64,000 nt of DNA from Eisenbergiella porci (lineage in GTDB: Bacteria; Bacillota; Clostridia; Lachnospirales; Lachnospiraceae): positions 57,975 to 121,974 of the forward strand of contig NZ_VUMI01000013.1 in NCBI RefSeq assembly GCF_009696275.1, in the 5' to 3' direction. The notes beneath the pieces are model-generated. The model was not told the DNA's origin. It ran no database searches and worked only from the letters and a program-made list of their open reading frames with translations. The position numbers and the translations under genes were made by a program. Shown one piece after another: positions 43,991-54,673 of this stretch (positions within the stretch are counted from its first letter, which is position 1; each line of letters starts with the position of its first letter).

Positions 43991-45595
43991 TTAATCCGCC
44001 GGATTTTCCGCCGCCGGCCCTGCTGCCGTCTCCGCATTTCCCGGTGCCTGCGCAGTCTCTGCACTCTCCGCTTCCTCCGCGGGAAGCAGCCCTCCCTCTG
44101 TATACCGGTTGGAGGCATTCCAGAGTATCCATTCCTCATAGCCCGCGTCATACACAGCCTGAATCTGCGCCCGGATTTCCTCCGGGCCATATTTGATATG
44201 TCCGGGGACCCAGGATGCGGTAAAATCCTGCAGCCAGGGCCTGACATCCGCCCGGATCTCCTCCGCCGGCTCCATGTCCCGTGGGCTTAAAATCTCATTT
44301 CCGGAAATCTCATTCCCGGAAGTTCCACTACCAGGCATCTCATCTGCGGGTATCTCATTTGCAGAAACCGCATTCCCAGCATTACCGTTTGCAGGCGTCT
44401 CATTTCCGTCAATACCGTTTCCTGAGGCATCTCCCGCCTCGCCATCAGCAGATACTCCGCCTGCCGCTTCCCCGTCTGCAGAAGCATCATTGCCCGACAC
44501 CTGCTGCCCGTTTGCATCCTTACGCATTCCCGCCAGGACCTCTCTGGAAGCGCCCATACTCCTGTATATCGTCTCATATGGCTGTGCATCCGGCACCGCC
44601 AGCCCCAGATTCCCCGGCCCGTAATGGGACGGATAGACCATCGGGCTGATATAATCCAGATACTTTGCCATCTCGTAATAATCCTGTCCTACAATGGACG
44701 CATCCAGCTCACTGTCAATGATGATGCCGTACACATCCGCCGATACCGGCACTCCCAGCTGATGCAGCGCCTGCGCCGCATACGCCGTAAATTCGGTAAT
44801 CGTCCCTTCCTTGTCACGGCCTGCTGCCTCCGGGCCGAAATCCACCTTTGACATACCGCTGTCCGTAGAGAAGCGGATATAGTCAAACTGTATTTCATCA
44901 AATCCCACCGCCACCGCCTGTGCGGCAATTTCCATCAGGTATTCCCATACCTCACGGCTGTAGGGATTCACCCAGGCAAGTCCTGACTTATCGCGGAAAA
45001 CACTGCCGTCCTGATTATGAAGCGCAAGCTCCGGGCAGTTCTCCGCCAGGAAGGGGTCTTTAAACGCCACAATCCGGCCAATCAGATAAATCCCGTGCTC
45101 TCTGCACTTCTTCACCAGGGCCGGCATATCCGCCACCAGCTTCTGTGCGGAGCCAAGCTCTGAAACCATAGGTGAATCCATCTGATAAACAACACGGCCT
45201 TCATCATTTTTAATATCTATCACCATGGTATTCAGCTCTGTCCTGTCCACCAGGGATATCAGGTTGTCCATATTGGAGGTTCCCGCCATATTTCCGGTGA
45301 CATAGATCCCTTTGACCTTTACTCTGTCACCGATTGGCAGCTCTCCGCCGTATTCCTCTGTCTGCTCCGTTTCCGCAGCTTCCTGCGCCGATGTTTCAGG
45401 GACATCAATGTCGCCCTCCCCTTCGGTGCCGCCCTCAGTCTCCGCAAAGTCCTCAGAATTCCCGGAAACATCCGTTCCCTCCTGTATGGCCGCCACTTCC
45501 TGCGCATCCCGGCTTCTGCCTGCCAGATAAGCGCTCGTTGCCGCTATTACAAGAAGACAAAGCAATATGGCTGCGAATATTTTACTTATCTTCAT
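43991..45595 (-). CDS. DUF4015 putative glycoside hydrolase with repeat insertion
   Basis: 534 residues. N-terminal membrane anchor or signal (about 5-25), an acidic Glu/Thr-rich linker to about 85, then the DUF4015 TIM-barrel domain: VKGIYVTGNMAGTSNMD, TMVIDIKNDEGRV, RIVAFKDPFLAE, GFDEIQFDYIRFSTD, PVSADVYGIII and YISPMVYPSHYGPG. The acidic residues of the last blocks are probably catalytic. The barrel is then interrupted by about 85 residues of degenerate Gly/Asn/Ala/Glu repeats before its last strands (VRPWLQDFTASW, YEEWILWNASN). A Glu/Ala tail ends it. Extracytoplasmic; polysaccharide substrate unknown. Confidence 0.85.
   Translation of the reverse strand: MKISKIFAAILLCLLVIAATSAYLAGRSRDAQEVAAIQEGTDVSGNSEDFAETEGGTEGEGDIDVPETSAQEAAETEQTEEYGGELPIGDRVKVKGIYVTGNMAGTSNMDNLISLVDRTELNTMVIDIKNDEGRVVYQMDSPMVSELGSAQKLVADMPALVKKCREHGIYLIGRIVAFKDPFLAENCPELALHNQDGSVFRDKSGLAWVNPYSREVWEYLMEIAAQAVAVGFDEIQFDYIRFSTDSGMSKVDFGPEAAGRDKEGTITEFTAYAAQALHQLGVPVSADVYGIIIDSELDASIVGQDYYEMAKYLDYISPMVYPSHYGPGNLGLAVPDAQPYETIYRSMGASREVLAGMRKDANGQQVSGNDASADGEAAGGVSADGEAGDASGNGIDGNETPANGNAGNAVSANEIPADEMPGSGTSGNEISGNEILSPRDMEPAEEIRADVRPWLQDFTASWVPGHIKYGPEEIRAQIQAVYDAGYEEWILWNASNRYTEGGLLPAEEAESAETAQAPGNAETAAGPAAENPAD
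44280..44520. repeat. Degenerate 15-bp tandem repeats inside the DUF4015 gene
   Basis: Plus-strand units such as CATTTCCGGAAATCT recur with period near 15 bases, encoding variants of SGNEI, SANEI and PADEM. The units are imperfect, suggesting old expansion with drift. Confidence 0.6.
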
Positions 45596-45753
45596 TTTCC
45601 GTTCTTTCCGGATCTCCGGCGCAAAATGCTGCGTAAAACCCGGATATCACATATGTTTAAACCTAAAACCTCAGTTTTCCATCTATCTAAACTAAGATAA
45701 TAACCGATACCGTAATAATTTTCAATAGCTTTTACGGCACATATCCCTTACAG

Positions 45754-45878
45754 CGTAACAATTCAGCCTTCGGCCGAACTGTTACTGCATCCGCCATTAA
45801 AAGTCGCCTGCGACGAGGGGGGGAGGATGCCTGCTGCCACTACGTTTTCTCACGGTCTGCGCAGTAAATGCGCAGACC
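45754..45878. repeat. Cluster of short perfect hairpins
   Basis: The 321-base gap between trmN6 and the DUF4015 gene holds GTAACAATTCAGCC / GGCCGAACTGTTAC (45755-45785), GTCG-CCTG-CGAC (45803-45814) and GGTCTGCGCA-GTAAA-TGCGCAGACC (45854-45878). The motif CTGAACTGTTGCC after it also occurs at 2981, so it may be a dispersed intergenic repeat. Nothing else is seen in the gap. Confidence 0.55.
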
Positions 45879-45916
45879 TGCCTGAACTGTTGCCTTACAG
45901 CTGCCATTCTCCTGCA

Positions 45917-46672
45917 TCAATACCCGTAAATATCATAAATTTCATCCGTATATACCCCCGGCTCCCGGTATACAATCAGAGGCTTCTCCACCTTCAGCCG
46001 GCTTCTGCCGCCCCGGTTTGCCTCAAGCAAAACCATATTCGGCTCCTTATCCGCAAACGGATATACCAGCTGCATACGTTTTGGCTCCAGTCTGTACCTT
46101 GCCAGGGTCACGATGATTTCCGCCAGCCGGAAGGGCCTGTGCACCAGGAAAAAATTGCCGCCCGGCTTCAGCAGCTTCGCGGCCTGCGCGGCCACATCCT
46201 CAAAGGTGCATTTCACCTCATGCCTGGCAATGGCCTTTGGCGCCTCCGGATTGGTCAGCCCATGCCCTCCCACCATATAAGGCGGATTGCAGGTAACAAC
46301 GTCAAAAGAAGCAGCCGGAAACAAACCCGCTGCCTCTTTAATATCCCCTTCCACAATGGAGATTTTCTCCTCCAGGCCGTTCAGCGCCACACTGCGCCTG
46401 GCCATGTCCGCACTGTCCGGCTGAATTTCCAGCCCGGTCAGATGGGAGGCATTCGTCTTGGCCTCAAGAAGAATCGGGATAATTCCTGTCCCTGTACCCA
46501 TATCCAGAACGCTTCCCCCGTCCTTTACGCGGGCAAAGCCGGAAAGAAGCACCGCATCCATACCAAAACAGAACCGTTCCTGGTCCTGGATAATCACATA
46601 GCCGTTCCTCTGCAGCTCATCCAGCCTTTCCCCTGGCTTTAATGAGATGCTATTCCAGTTTGGATTTTTCAT
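45917..46672 (-). CDS. tRNA1(Val) adenine-37 N6-methyltransferase-like protein
   Basis: SAM-dependent methyltransferase, 251 residues. ERLDELQRNGYVIIQDQERFCFGMDAVLLSGFA is the family start. Motif I is VLDMGTGTGIIPI, and the N6-adenine signature NPPY is in VTCNPPYMVGG. Relatives include TrmN6/YfiC. It overlaps the end of ricT by 23 bases, so the two are translationally coupled. Confidence 0.9.
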   Translation of the reverse strand: MKNPNWNSISLKPGERLDELQRNGYVIIQDQERFCFGMDAVLLSGFARVKDGGSVLDMGTGTGIIPILLEAKTNASHLTGLEIQPDSADMARRSVALNGLEEKISIVEGDIKEAAGLFPAASFDVVTCNPPYMVGGHGLTNPEAPKAIARHEVKCTFEDVAAQAAKLLKPGGNFFLVHRPFRLAEIIVTLARYRLEPKRMQLVYPFADKEPNMVLLEANRGGRSRLKVEKPLIVYREPGVYTDEIYDIYGY

Positions 46673-47555
46673 CCTGCTTCTCCAGTTTTTCCAATTCCTT
46701 CAGCTCTTTTTCGCTGACCTCGTTTTTCTTATTCCGTCCGTGCCTTCTCTTGAAGCGGAGCTGATCCAGACGGTATTCCCTGATTTCCTTCTCATCCTCC
46801 ACATTGACGATAACCTTTACCAGCTGGCGAAGCACATTGACGCTGGACACCTCGCCCTTCAGTCCGTCATCCGTGGTCACATAATCGCCCAGGTTGGGAA
46901 GCCTTCGGTTCAGATCCTCATAGGTTTCCTCCTCATGCTTCAGACAGCACATCAGCCTGCCGCAAACCCCGGAGATTTTCGTGGGATTTAAAGAAAGATT
47001 CTGTTCCTTCGCCATTTTAATGGAGACCGGCACGAATTCCGACAGATGGGCATGACAGCACAGCTGCCTTCCGCAGATACCGATGCCGCCGAGAATCTTG
47101 GTTTCATCCCTTACACCAATCTGACGCAGTTCAATCCTGGTCTTGAAAACACTGGCAAGATCCTTCACCAGCTCCCTGAAATCTATTCTTCCGTCCGCCG
47201 TAAAATAAAACAGCACCTTATTGTTGTCAAACGTATACTCCGCATCAATCAGCTTCATGTCCAGGCCATGCTTGGCAATCTTCTCCTGGCAGATACGGAA
47301 GGCATCCTTTTCCTTCACCTTATTCGCCGCTTCCTGCTCATCGTCCCTCTCGTTGGCAATACGCAGCACCGGCTTGAGCGGCTGAACCACCTTGCTGTCC
47401 TCCACCTCGCGGATACCGCCCACTACGGTTCCGTACTCTACGCCGCGTGCCGTTTCCACAATCACATGGTCACCCTTTTTTATTTCAAACCTGGACGGGT
47501 CAAAATAATATATCTTGCCCGCCGTACGGAATCTTACGCCTATCACTCTAGTCAT
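46650..47555 (-). CDS. ricT: PSP1-domain protein RicT (YaaT)
   Basis: 301 residues. In Bacillus, RicT joins RicA and RicF in a complex with [4Fe-4S] clusters that affects RNase Y action, sporulation and competence. The N-terminal VRFRTAGKIYYFDP and the PSP1 domain carry a cysteine-rich centre: GGIGICGRQLCCHAHL and GVCGRLMCCLKHE. A basic C-terminal tail follows. AGGAGG lies before the start. Between holB and trmN6, as in the conserved Firmicute cluster. Confidence 0.95.
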   Translation of the reverse strand: MTRVIGVRFRTAGKIYYFDPSRFEIKKGDHVIVETARGVEYGTVVGGIREVEDSKVVQPLKPVLRIANERDDEQEAANKVKEKDAFRICQEKIAKHGLDMKLIDAEYTFDNNKVLFYFTADGRIDFRELVKDLASVFKTRIELRQIGVRDETKILGGIGICGRQLCCHAHLSEFVPVSIKMAKEQNLSLNPTKISGVCGRLMCCLKHEEETYEDLNRRLPNLGDYVTTDDGLKGEVSSVNVLRQLVKVIVNVEDEKEIREYRLDQLRFKRRHGRNKKNEVSEKELKELEKLEKQDEKSKLE

Positions 47556-47673
47556 CTATCAACCTCCTGCCATATTTCATGGCCCGGCAGATCACCTTCC
47601 CGATCCGCCCGCCGGCCCGTGCCGGCCATTTCGTATCCGAACCAATGCATCCTGAAACATGATTTCCTCTGCA

Positions 47674-48663
47674 TTAATTCTCTTTCATCGTCAGAAACAG
47701 AAGCTCCATGGTCAGATCAAAATTTACATTGGCTGAAAGCCTGGACTTCGCTTTTTCCAGCGCATCCAGGATTATTTCAATCCCTTCGTAGCTTCTCTGA
47801 TCCGCTTCCTTTCTAATATACTTTATTTCTTCCTTAAAGATCAAGTTATTTGCGTCATTGGTTGCCTTAAAAAGCAATACATCCCTGTACCAGATGGACA
47901 AAATATCCAGATAATCGGTCACATCCAGCTTATATTCGGAAATTTTCTTAATAGCGGCCACAATTTCCGAAATCTCCATATCACGAATATATTTTAAAAG
48001 CGTTACCGCCTCTTCCTTCACATTATCAAAATCCTCGCTGGAAGCCAGCATTTTAGCACGTCCGATATTTCCCCTGGCAAAAGCCACACATACATTTGCC
48101 TTATAATCCGGAATCTGCAGATCCTCCATCAGAAACTTTCGCACAATATCGTCACGCACCGGCTTCATATTCAGCACAACGCACCGGCTCACAATCGTGG
48201 GAAGCAGCGCCTCCACATTCGTTGTCAGAATCAGGATTACACCATATGCCGGAGGCTCCTCCAGCGTCTTTAAAAGCGCGTTCTGCGCCTGTACCGTCAT
48301 CTTCTCCCCTTCATTGATAATATATATCTTATAGGGGCTGGAATAGGGCTTGATGACAATATCATTATTTACCTGGCTTCGGATATCCTCCACGCCGATG
48401 CTGTTCGGCTTTTCGTGGGTCACACGGATGATATCCGGCTGGTTGCCGCTCTCCGCCTGTTTGCAGGAATGGCATTCCCCGCACGGCTCAATCCCGCCCC
48501 TTTCACACTGAAGAGTCCTGGCAAAAATCCTGGCGATGAACTCCTTGCCGGAGTTCCTTTCTCCATTAATAATATATGCATGGGATACCTTGCCCAGCCT
48601 GATTGCGTTCTGCAGGTGCTCCTTCATAGCCTCCTGCCCGTAAATATCCTGAAAACCTGCCAT
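47674..48663 (-). CDS. holB: DNA polymerase III delta' subunit
   Basis: Clamp-loader subunit, 329 residues. AAA+ fold with GERNSGKEF in place of a canonical Walker A. A zinc module of four cysteines (CERGGIEPCGECHSC) and the sensor region ALLKTLEEPPAYGVILILTTN with the SRC motif follow. The atypical P-loop is usual for delta'. GAGGGAG lies before the start. Upstream of ricT and downstream of the guanylate kinase gene. Confidence 0.94.
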   Translation of the reverse strand: MAGFQDIYGQEAMKEHLQNAIRLGKVSHAYIINGERNSGKEFIARIFARTLQCERGGIEPCGECHSCKQAESGNQPDIIRVTHEKPNSIGVEDIRSQVNNDIVIKPYSSPYKIYIINEGEKMTVQAQNALLKTLEEPPAYGVILILTTNVEALLPTIVSRCVVLNMKPVRDDIVRKFLMEDLQIPDYKANVCVAFARGNIGRAKMLASSEDFDNVKEEAVTLLKYIRDMEISEIVAAIKKISEYKLDVTDYLDILSIWYRDVLLFKATNDANNLIFKEEIKYIRKEADQRSYEGIEIILDALEKAKSRLSANVNFDLTMELLFLTMKEN

Positions 48664-48696
48664 AACTCCCTCGCTTTCCCACGGGTACGCCGTGCC

Positions 48697-49311
48697 TTAC
48701 CGCACTCCGTCTCCCGACTGTACCCTGCGCGCCTGCCTGATATAATCCATAACCTCCTTCAGGCACGTCTCCATCTCACCATTATAGAATCTTCTGTCAA
48801 TCCCCGCTTCAGCTATTCGTTCTTCACTGAAATCCTCAGAATCCGCAAGAAAACGCCTGCACATTTCCTCATACCTGGGATTTTCCTGCTTTTTTTCCCG
48901 GTCCAGCGCCCTCTGCAGGCGTTCCCCGTCTTCCACCTCAATATAGATGGGCACGATTTTTTCCTTCCCCACAAACCGTTTCACCGCCCTATAGGACTCC
49001 AGCGTCCCAATCAGCAAATAATCTTGTTTTTCCAAATCCAGCTGCCCATCATCCACCGTAAAATAATACCACGGCCCATAAAAGGTGCTGTACATTCTTT
49101 CCTCAATTATCTTTCCTTCTGCGCGCAGCCTTTCAAGCTCCGCCTCACCCGTAAAAAAATATTCCCTTCCGTTCTCCTCACCGTCCCGTATGGGCCGCGT
49201 CGTATAGGGAACCAGCGTTTCCAGCCGCAAATCCGTACAGTCCAGAAGCCTCCGGTAAATGGTGTCTTTACCGGAAGAGCTCTTTCCTGCAATATAAAAT
49301 ATTTTTCCCAT
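48697..49311 (-). CDS. Guanylate kinase-family protein
   Basis: 204 residues. P-loop GKSSSGKDT at residue 9, GMP-binding motif VPYTTRPIRDGEENGREYFF, and a LID-like region with basic residues (LQRALDREKKQE). Probably phosphorylates GMP to GDP. In Bacillus a thymidylate kinase gene holds the corresponding place beside holB; Lachnospiraceae often carry this guanylate kinase-like gene there. It may be a paralogue of the housekeeping gmk, so no symbol is given. The ribosome site is weak. Confidence 0.85.
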   Translation of the reverse strand: MGKIFYIAGKSSSGKDTIYRRLLDCTDLRLETLVPYTTRPIRDGEENGREYFFTGEAELERLRAEGKIIEERMYSTFYGPWYYFTVDDGQLDLEKQDYLLIGTLESYRAVKRFVGKEKIVPIYIEVEDGERLQRALDREKKQENPRYEEMCRRFLADSEDFSEERIAEAGIDRRFYNGEMETCLKEVMDYIRQARRVQSGDGVR

Positions 49312-49334
49312 CTGTTTCTGACTGCAAACGTTTG

Positions 49335-50861
<1,527 letters not shown>

Positions 50862-51006
50862 TTAAAAATACTGAAATTTAAATTATTACTGCCGCTTACC
50901 CCTAAGCGCCGCTCTTCCCAGGCGGCCGTTTCCTTCTCTCCTGCCGTCTGTTTCCAGGCGGCTGTCTCCTACTGTGCGGCTCTTTACATGATACCGCAGC
51001 CGCCTG

Positions 51007-52419
51007 TTATACCTCAACTACCCGCAACTGATTGGTCTTTCCGGAAATTCCCAGAGGCATTCCCGCCGTAATGATAACCTTATCCCCTTTTTGAATATAA
51101 CCAGCCTCCACAGCAGCGTCAATAGCCGCATGGAACAGATCCTCCGCCGTATTCTCCTCCTGGATCAGCAGCGGCATTACACCCCACTGCAGGTTCAGCT
51201 GACGCCATACCAGCCTCTTCACCGTGCAGCCGAAAATCGGGCAGCTGGGCTTAAACCGTGAAATCATGCTGGCAGTAAAGCCTGACATGGTTACGCAGAT
51301 AATTCCCTTAACATCCAAATCCGCCGCCATCGTGCAGGTTGCATGGGAAATCGCCGTAGTAATATTGCCGTCGCCGGGCAGTTCGCGTTTTTTCAGACGG
51401 CCGGCGAAGTCGATATCCTCCTCGGTCCTCTCCGCAATGCGCGCCATGGTCTGTACGGCCTCCACAGGATACTGCCCCTGTGCGCTTTTCCCGGAAAGCA
51501 TGATAGCTGTGGTCCCGTCATAAATAGCATTGGCAATATCCGTGGTCTCCGCTCTGGTGGGACGGGGATTGTGAATCATGGACTCCAGCATCTGTGTTGC
51601 CGTTATTACCTGTTTTCCTTTGGCAACCGCCTTTTTAATGATCTGCTTCTGAAGCACGGGAACCTCTTCCAGCGGAACTTCAACACCCATATCTCCTCTG
51701 GCAACCATAATACCATCGGATACATCAATAATTTCATCCAGATTCTTGATACCTTGCATATTCTCAATTTTAGCAACGATCATCATCTTGGAATTGTGCT
51801 CATCCAGAATCCGGCGTACCTCCAGCACGTCATCTTTATTACGCACAAAAGATGCCGCAATAATATCGAATCCCAGTTCAATACCGAACAAGATATCATT
51901 CCTGTCACTTTCGCTGATATAAGGCATGGAAAGCTCCGCGCCCGGCACATTCACGCCCTTGTGATTGGAAACAGGTCCGCCGTTTACAACATGACAGATA
52001 ATATCGGTATCCGTAATTTCTTCCACCGTCATCTCAATCAGGCCGTCGTCGATGAGAATCGTGGTTCCCACACCGATATCATTAATCAGCTCCTTATAGG
52101 TAATGGAAGCCATTTTTTCCGTTCCCATCACTTCCCTGGTGGTCAGGGTGAATTTCTGTCCGGCCTCCAGATAAACCTTGCCGCCTTCAAAATCCCTCAG
52201 ACGGATTTCCGGTCCCTTGGTATCCAGCAGCGCCGCAATAGGAAGATTCAGTTCCTTGCTCACCTTGCGCATTCTGTCATATTTTCCGTGCTGTTCTTCA
52301 TGATCTCCATGCGAAAAATTAAAACGGGCCACATTCATGCCTGCCAGCATAAGCTCTCTCAGTTTTTCCTCACTTTGGGAAGCCGGTCCGATGGTGCAGA
52401 TAATTTTGGTTTTTCTCAT
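51007..52419 (-). CDS. pyk: Pyruvate kinase
   Basis: Last step of glycolysis, phosphoenolpyruvate plus ADP to pyruvate plus ATP. About 470 residues from the ATG at 52419 with AAGGAG upstream. KIICTIGPASQS, ARFNFSHGDHEE, LLDTKGPEIR, MVARGDMGVEVPLEEVP with the metal Glu region and the Lys in AKIENMQG are present. It ends after the C domain (TNQLRVVEV) with no PEP-utiliser extension. Confidence 0.97.
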   Translation of the reverse strand: MRKTKIICTIGPASQSEEKLRELMLAGMNVARFNFSHGDHEEQHGKYDRMRKVSKELNLPIAALLDTKGPEIRLRDFEGGKVYLEAGQKFTLTTREVMGTEKMASITYKELINDIGVGTTILIDDGLIEMTVEEITDTDIICHVVNGGPVSNHKGVNVPGAELSMPYISESDRNDILFGIELGFDIIAASFVRNKDDVLEVRRILDEHNSKMMIVAKIENMQGIKNLDEIIDVSDGIMVARGDMGVEVPLEEVPVLQKQIIKKAVAKGKQVITATQMLESMIHNPRPTRAETTDIANAIYDGTTAIMLSGKSAQGQYPVEAVQTMARIAERTEEDIDFAGRLKKRELPGDGNITTAISHATCTMAADLDVKGIICVTMSGFTASMISRFKPSCPIFGCTVKRLVWRQLNLQWGVMPLLIQEENTAEDLFHAAIDAAVEAGYIQKGDKVIITAGMPLGISGKTNQLRVVEV

Positions 52420-52449
52420 ATTAACTCCTTCCGGTGCTTCAGACACCTG

Positions 52450-53886
52450 TCAATTAAGTATTGTTATTGTACAGTCTCCGGTCAACCCCACTCCTGTTTC
52501 CGCGGTCTCCACCCCCTGTACGTTCAGCCTCTGCCTCACGTACGTCTCTATTAACTTAATGACCTCCTCCGTTATTACCTCTCCCGGAACTACCAGAGGA
52601 ATTCCCGGCGGATAAAGGTTCACATAAGTTCCTGCTGTCTTTCCCGCCGCCATACCAAGCGGACAGGAGTGCTTCTCTGCCGTCAGCGCCCGGTAAAGCG
52701 GCACCGACATCTCAAGCACCGGATACGGCTTCGGCTGCTGCGGGCAGTCCTGCGTCTCCAGGCCTTTATCAATTTCCAGCAGAGCATCCGCAAGCCGCCT
52801 TAAGCCCTCCTCCCTGTCCCAGGGAGTCACTATGGCGGTCACATAAGTATCGCAAGCCATCTCCATTTGAAGATAATAACGGTTCAGAAGCTCTTTGTAA
52901 AGCGTATTTCCCGTAATTTTTGTATTCTTTACAGATATCAGCAGTTTTCCCGCATCAAAAGCTTTCATACAGCCTTTTGCCAGAATATCCCTGTTCATCA
53001 GCCTGAGATGCTTTAATTCTTCCGTTTTCCCGTAAAAACGCGCCATCCGCTGTGAAAAACCGTCCCAGCACGCTCCCTCCTCCAGGAGCCTCACACAGGC
53101 ATCCATACTGCCCATCAGCAGATAGGACGGACTGCTGGTCTGATAAATCCGTTCATACTCCCGCACAACGCTTCTGTCCACACGTGTCCCGTTAACATGC
53201 AGAAGCGCTGTCTGGGTCAGAGCAGGAAGCGTCTTATGAAGACTCTGAATAACCAGATCCGCTCCCTGACGCACCGGACTCTCCGGAAAAAACAGATCAA
53301 ATCCAAAATGCGCCCCATGCGCTCCATCCACAATCAAAATGCCCCCCGCCCGGTGGACAATTTCCGCAATTTTTTCAATATCTGAAACTACCCCGTCATA
53401 GGTAGGGGAGGTGAGCACCACCGCCTTTGCCTCCGGATACTCCCTCAGGGCCGCTTCCACCTGCTCCGGCAGGATACAGTCCGCTATCCCGTAATCCGGC
53501 ACCGTCCCCGGATAAAGAAAAACAGGCTCCAGCTCCCGCAGGAAGCAGGCATGATACACGGATTTATGGCAGTTCCGCGCCATGATAATCCTGCTGCCTC
53601 TTGGCGCCGCCGCCGAAACCGCGGTAAGGATCCCCGCCGTAGAACCATTTACCAGAAAAAAAGTTTCCTCCGCGCCGAAGACAACCGCCGCCTTTTCCTG
53701 CGCCTCCTTCAGAATCCCGTCCGGCGCATGCAGATCATCAAAACCCTCTATTTCCGTAATATCCAGCCCCGCAATTCCTTGCAGCGCCCCAATCTCCTCC
53801 GGCATGTTCCTTTTATGCCCGGGCATATGAAAGGGATAATACTGAGAAGCCCCGTATTCAGTTAATCTTGCAAGTAATCCTTCCAT
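52450..53886 (-). CDS. Orn/Lys/Arg decarboxylase-family PLP enzyme
   Basis: 478 residues from the ATG at 53886; GGAGG is only three bases before it, closer than usual. An upstream extension of basic residues overlaps the HD gene and is unlikely to be translated. Fold type I PLP enzyme of the aspartate-aminotransferase-like decarboxylase group: HMPGHKRN, GSTAGILTAVSA, VDGAHGAHFGF with the PLP Asp and His, and the PLP Lys in VIQSLHKTLPALTQTA. Substrate is arginine, lysine or ornithine. It corresponds to yaaO/speA-like genes that head the holB cluster in other Firmicutes. Confidence 0.9.
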   Translation of the reverse strand: MEGLLARLTEYGASQYYPFHMPGHKRNMPEEIGALQGIAGLDITEIEGFDDLHAPDGILKEAQEKAAVVFGAEETFFLVNGSTAGILTAVSAAAPRGSRIIMARNCHKSVYHACFLRELEPVFLYPGTVPDYGIADCILPEQVEAALREYPEAKAVVLTSPTYDGVVSDIEKIAEIVHRAGGILIVDGAHGAHFGFDLFFPESPVRQGADLVIQSLHKTLPALTQTALLHVNGTRVDRSVVREYERIYQTSSPSYLLMGSMDACVRLLEEGACWDGFSQRMARFYGKTEELKHLRLMNRDILAKGCMKAFDAGKLLISVKNTKITGNTLYKELLNRYYLQMEMACDTYVTAIVTPWDREEGLRRLADALLEIDKGLETQDCPQQPKPYPVLEMSVPLYRALTAEKHSCPLGMAAGKTAGTYVNLYPPGIPLVVPGEVITEEVIKLIETYVRQRLNVQGVETAETGVGLTGDCTITILN

Positions 53887-53909
53887 TTGCCTCCTGCATG
53901 CCATCGGTT

Positions 53910-54563
53910 TTATTTTTCTGCCGCCTTTATTTCTTCCGCTGCCAGCTCCCCGTTTTCCTGCGTCTTTGGCTCCTTTTCTTCGCCACCGCTTCTGCGGGGG
54001 AGTGTCGTCCAATGCCTGCCCAAATGCTTCACAGCCTTCAGCCGTGGCTCCACCGTTTCCAGAAATGAACAGTACTTATCCGCCGCCGTCACGATCCATG
54101 CCTCTCTGCATAAAGGCGGAACAATGGTAAGCGGCCACATATGCTTCTTGATAATATCCTGCTCCCTGGGAGATAGCCGGTACTCCCTTCCGGCATTTTT
54201 CAGCGCCGTCCTGGGATGGCTGAAGCCATGCATATTCCACAGTCCCCTGTCATGCTTATGATGATGCCAGTCATAAAGGAAATAATCGTGAAGCAGCGCT
54301 CCTCTGATAATATCCTTTTCCTCGCTCTTTATCCCCATTTTCTCCAGTTTTTCGTGAATTGCCAGGCTGCAGCCCGCCACGCTGATGCAATGGCTGTGCA
54401 CGGAAATAGTCCCGTGCTGGATACTTCTGCGCGTACTCTTAAAATTATCGGACCGCAAAATATCCCCTCCATTTTCAGCAATTCTCTCCATAAATTTCCT
54501 GCGCCTTGCGATCCGGCGCTCCTGTTTTTCCCGCTGCCTGGGCGTCAATTCCTTATTTCTCAT
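53910..54563 (-). CDS. HD-domain protein
   Basis: 217 residues. A basic N-terminal coil (about 1-30) precedes an HD domain: SVHSHCISVAGCSLAIHEKLE, the HD pair in GALLHDYFLYDWHHHKHD (near residue 97), HPRTALKNAGREY and a late Asp in VTAADKYCS. The C-terminal 30 residues are a low-complexity Glu/Lys-rich tail. Probably a metal-dependent phosphohydrolase; substrate unknown. It ends 24 bases before the decarboxylase start and is probably co-transcribed. Confidence 0.85.
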   Translation of the reverse strand: MRNKELTPRQREKQERRIARRRKFMERIAENGGDILRSDNFKSTRRSIQHGTISVHSHCISVAGCSLAIHEKLEKMGIKSEEKDIIRGALLHDYFLYDWHHHKHDRGLWNMHGFSHPRTALKNAGREYRLSPREQDIIKKHMWPLTIVPPLCREAWIVTAADKYCSFLETVEPRLKAVKHLGRHWTTLPRRSGGEEKEPKTQENGELAAEEIKAAEK

Positions 54564-54673
54564 GATTTGTCCCCCAAACCAATTTCCTGTAATAGTTCAG
54601 ACAACTGAACCGCTGTGATTCCATCTGACATTTTGCAGTTAATAATCTAACTGTCCAACACTTTCAAAGTTAC

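Noticed and set aside
44280..44520. Repeats in the DUF4015 gene as a CRISPR array
   Set aside because: The period is about 15 bases, in frame within a gene, without unique spacers; no cas gene is present in the window.
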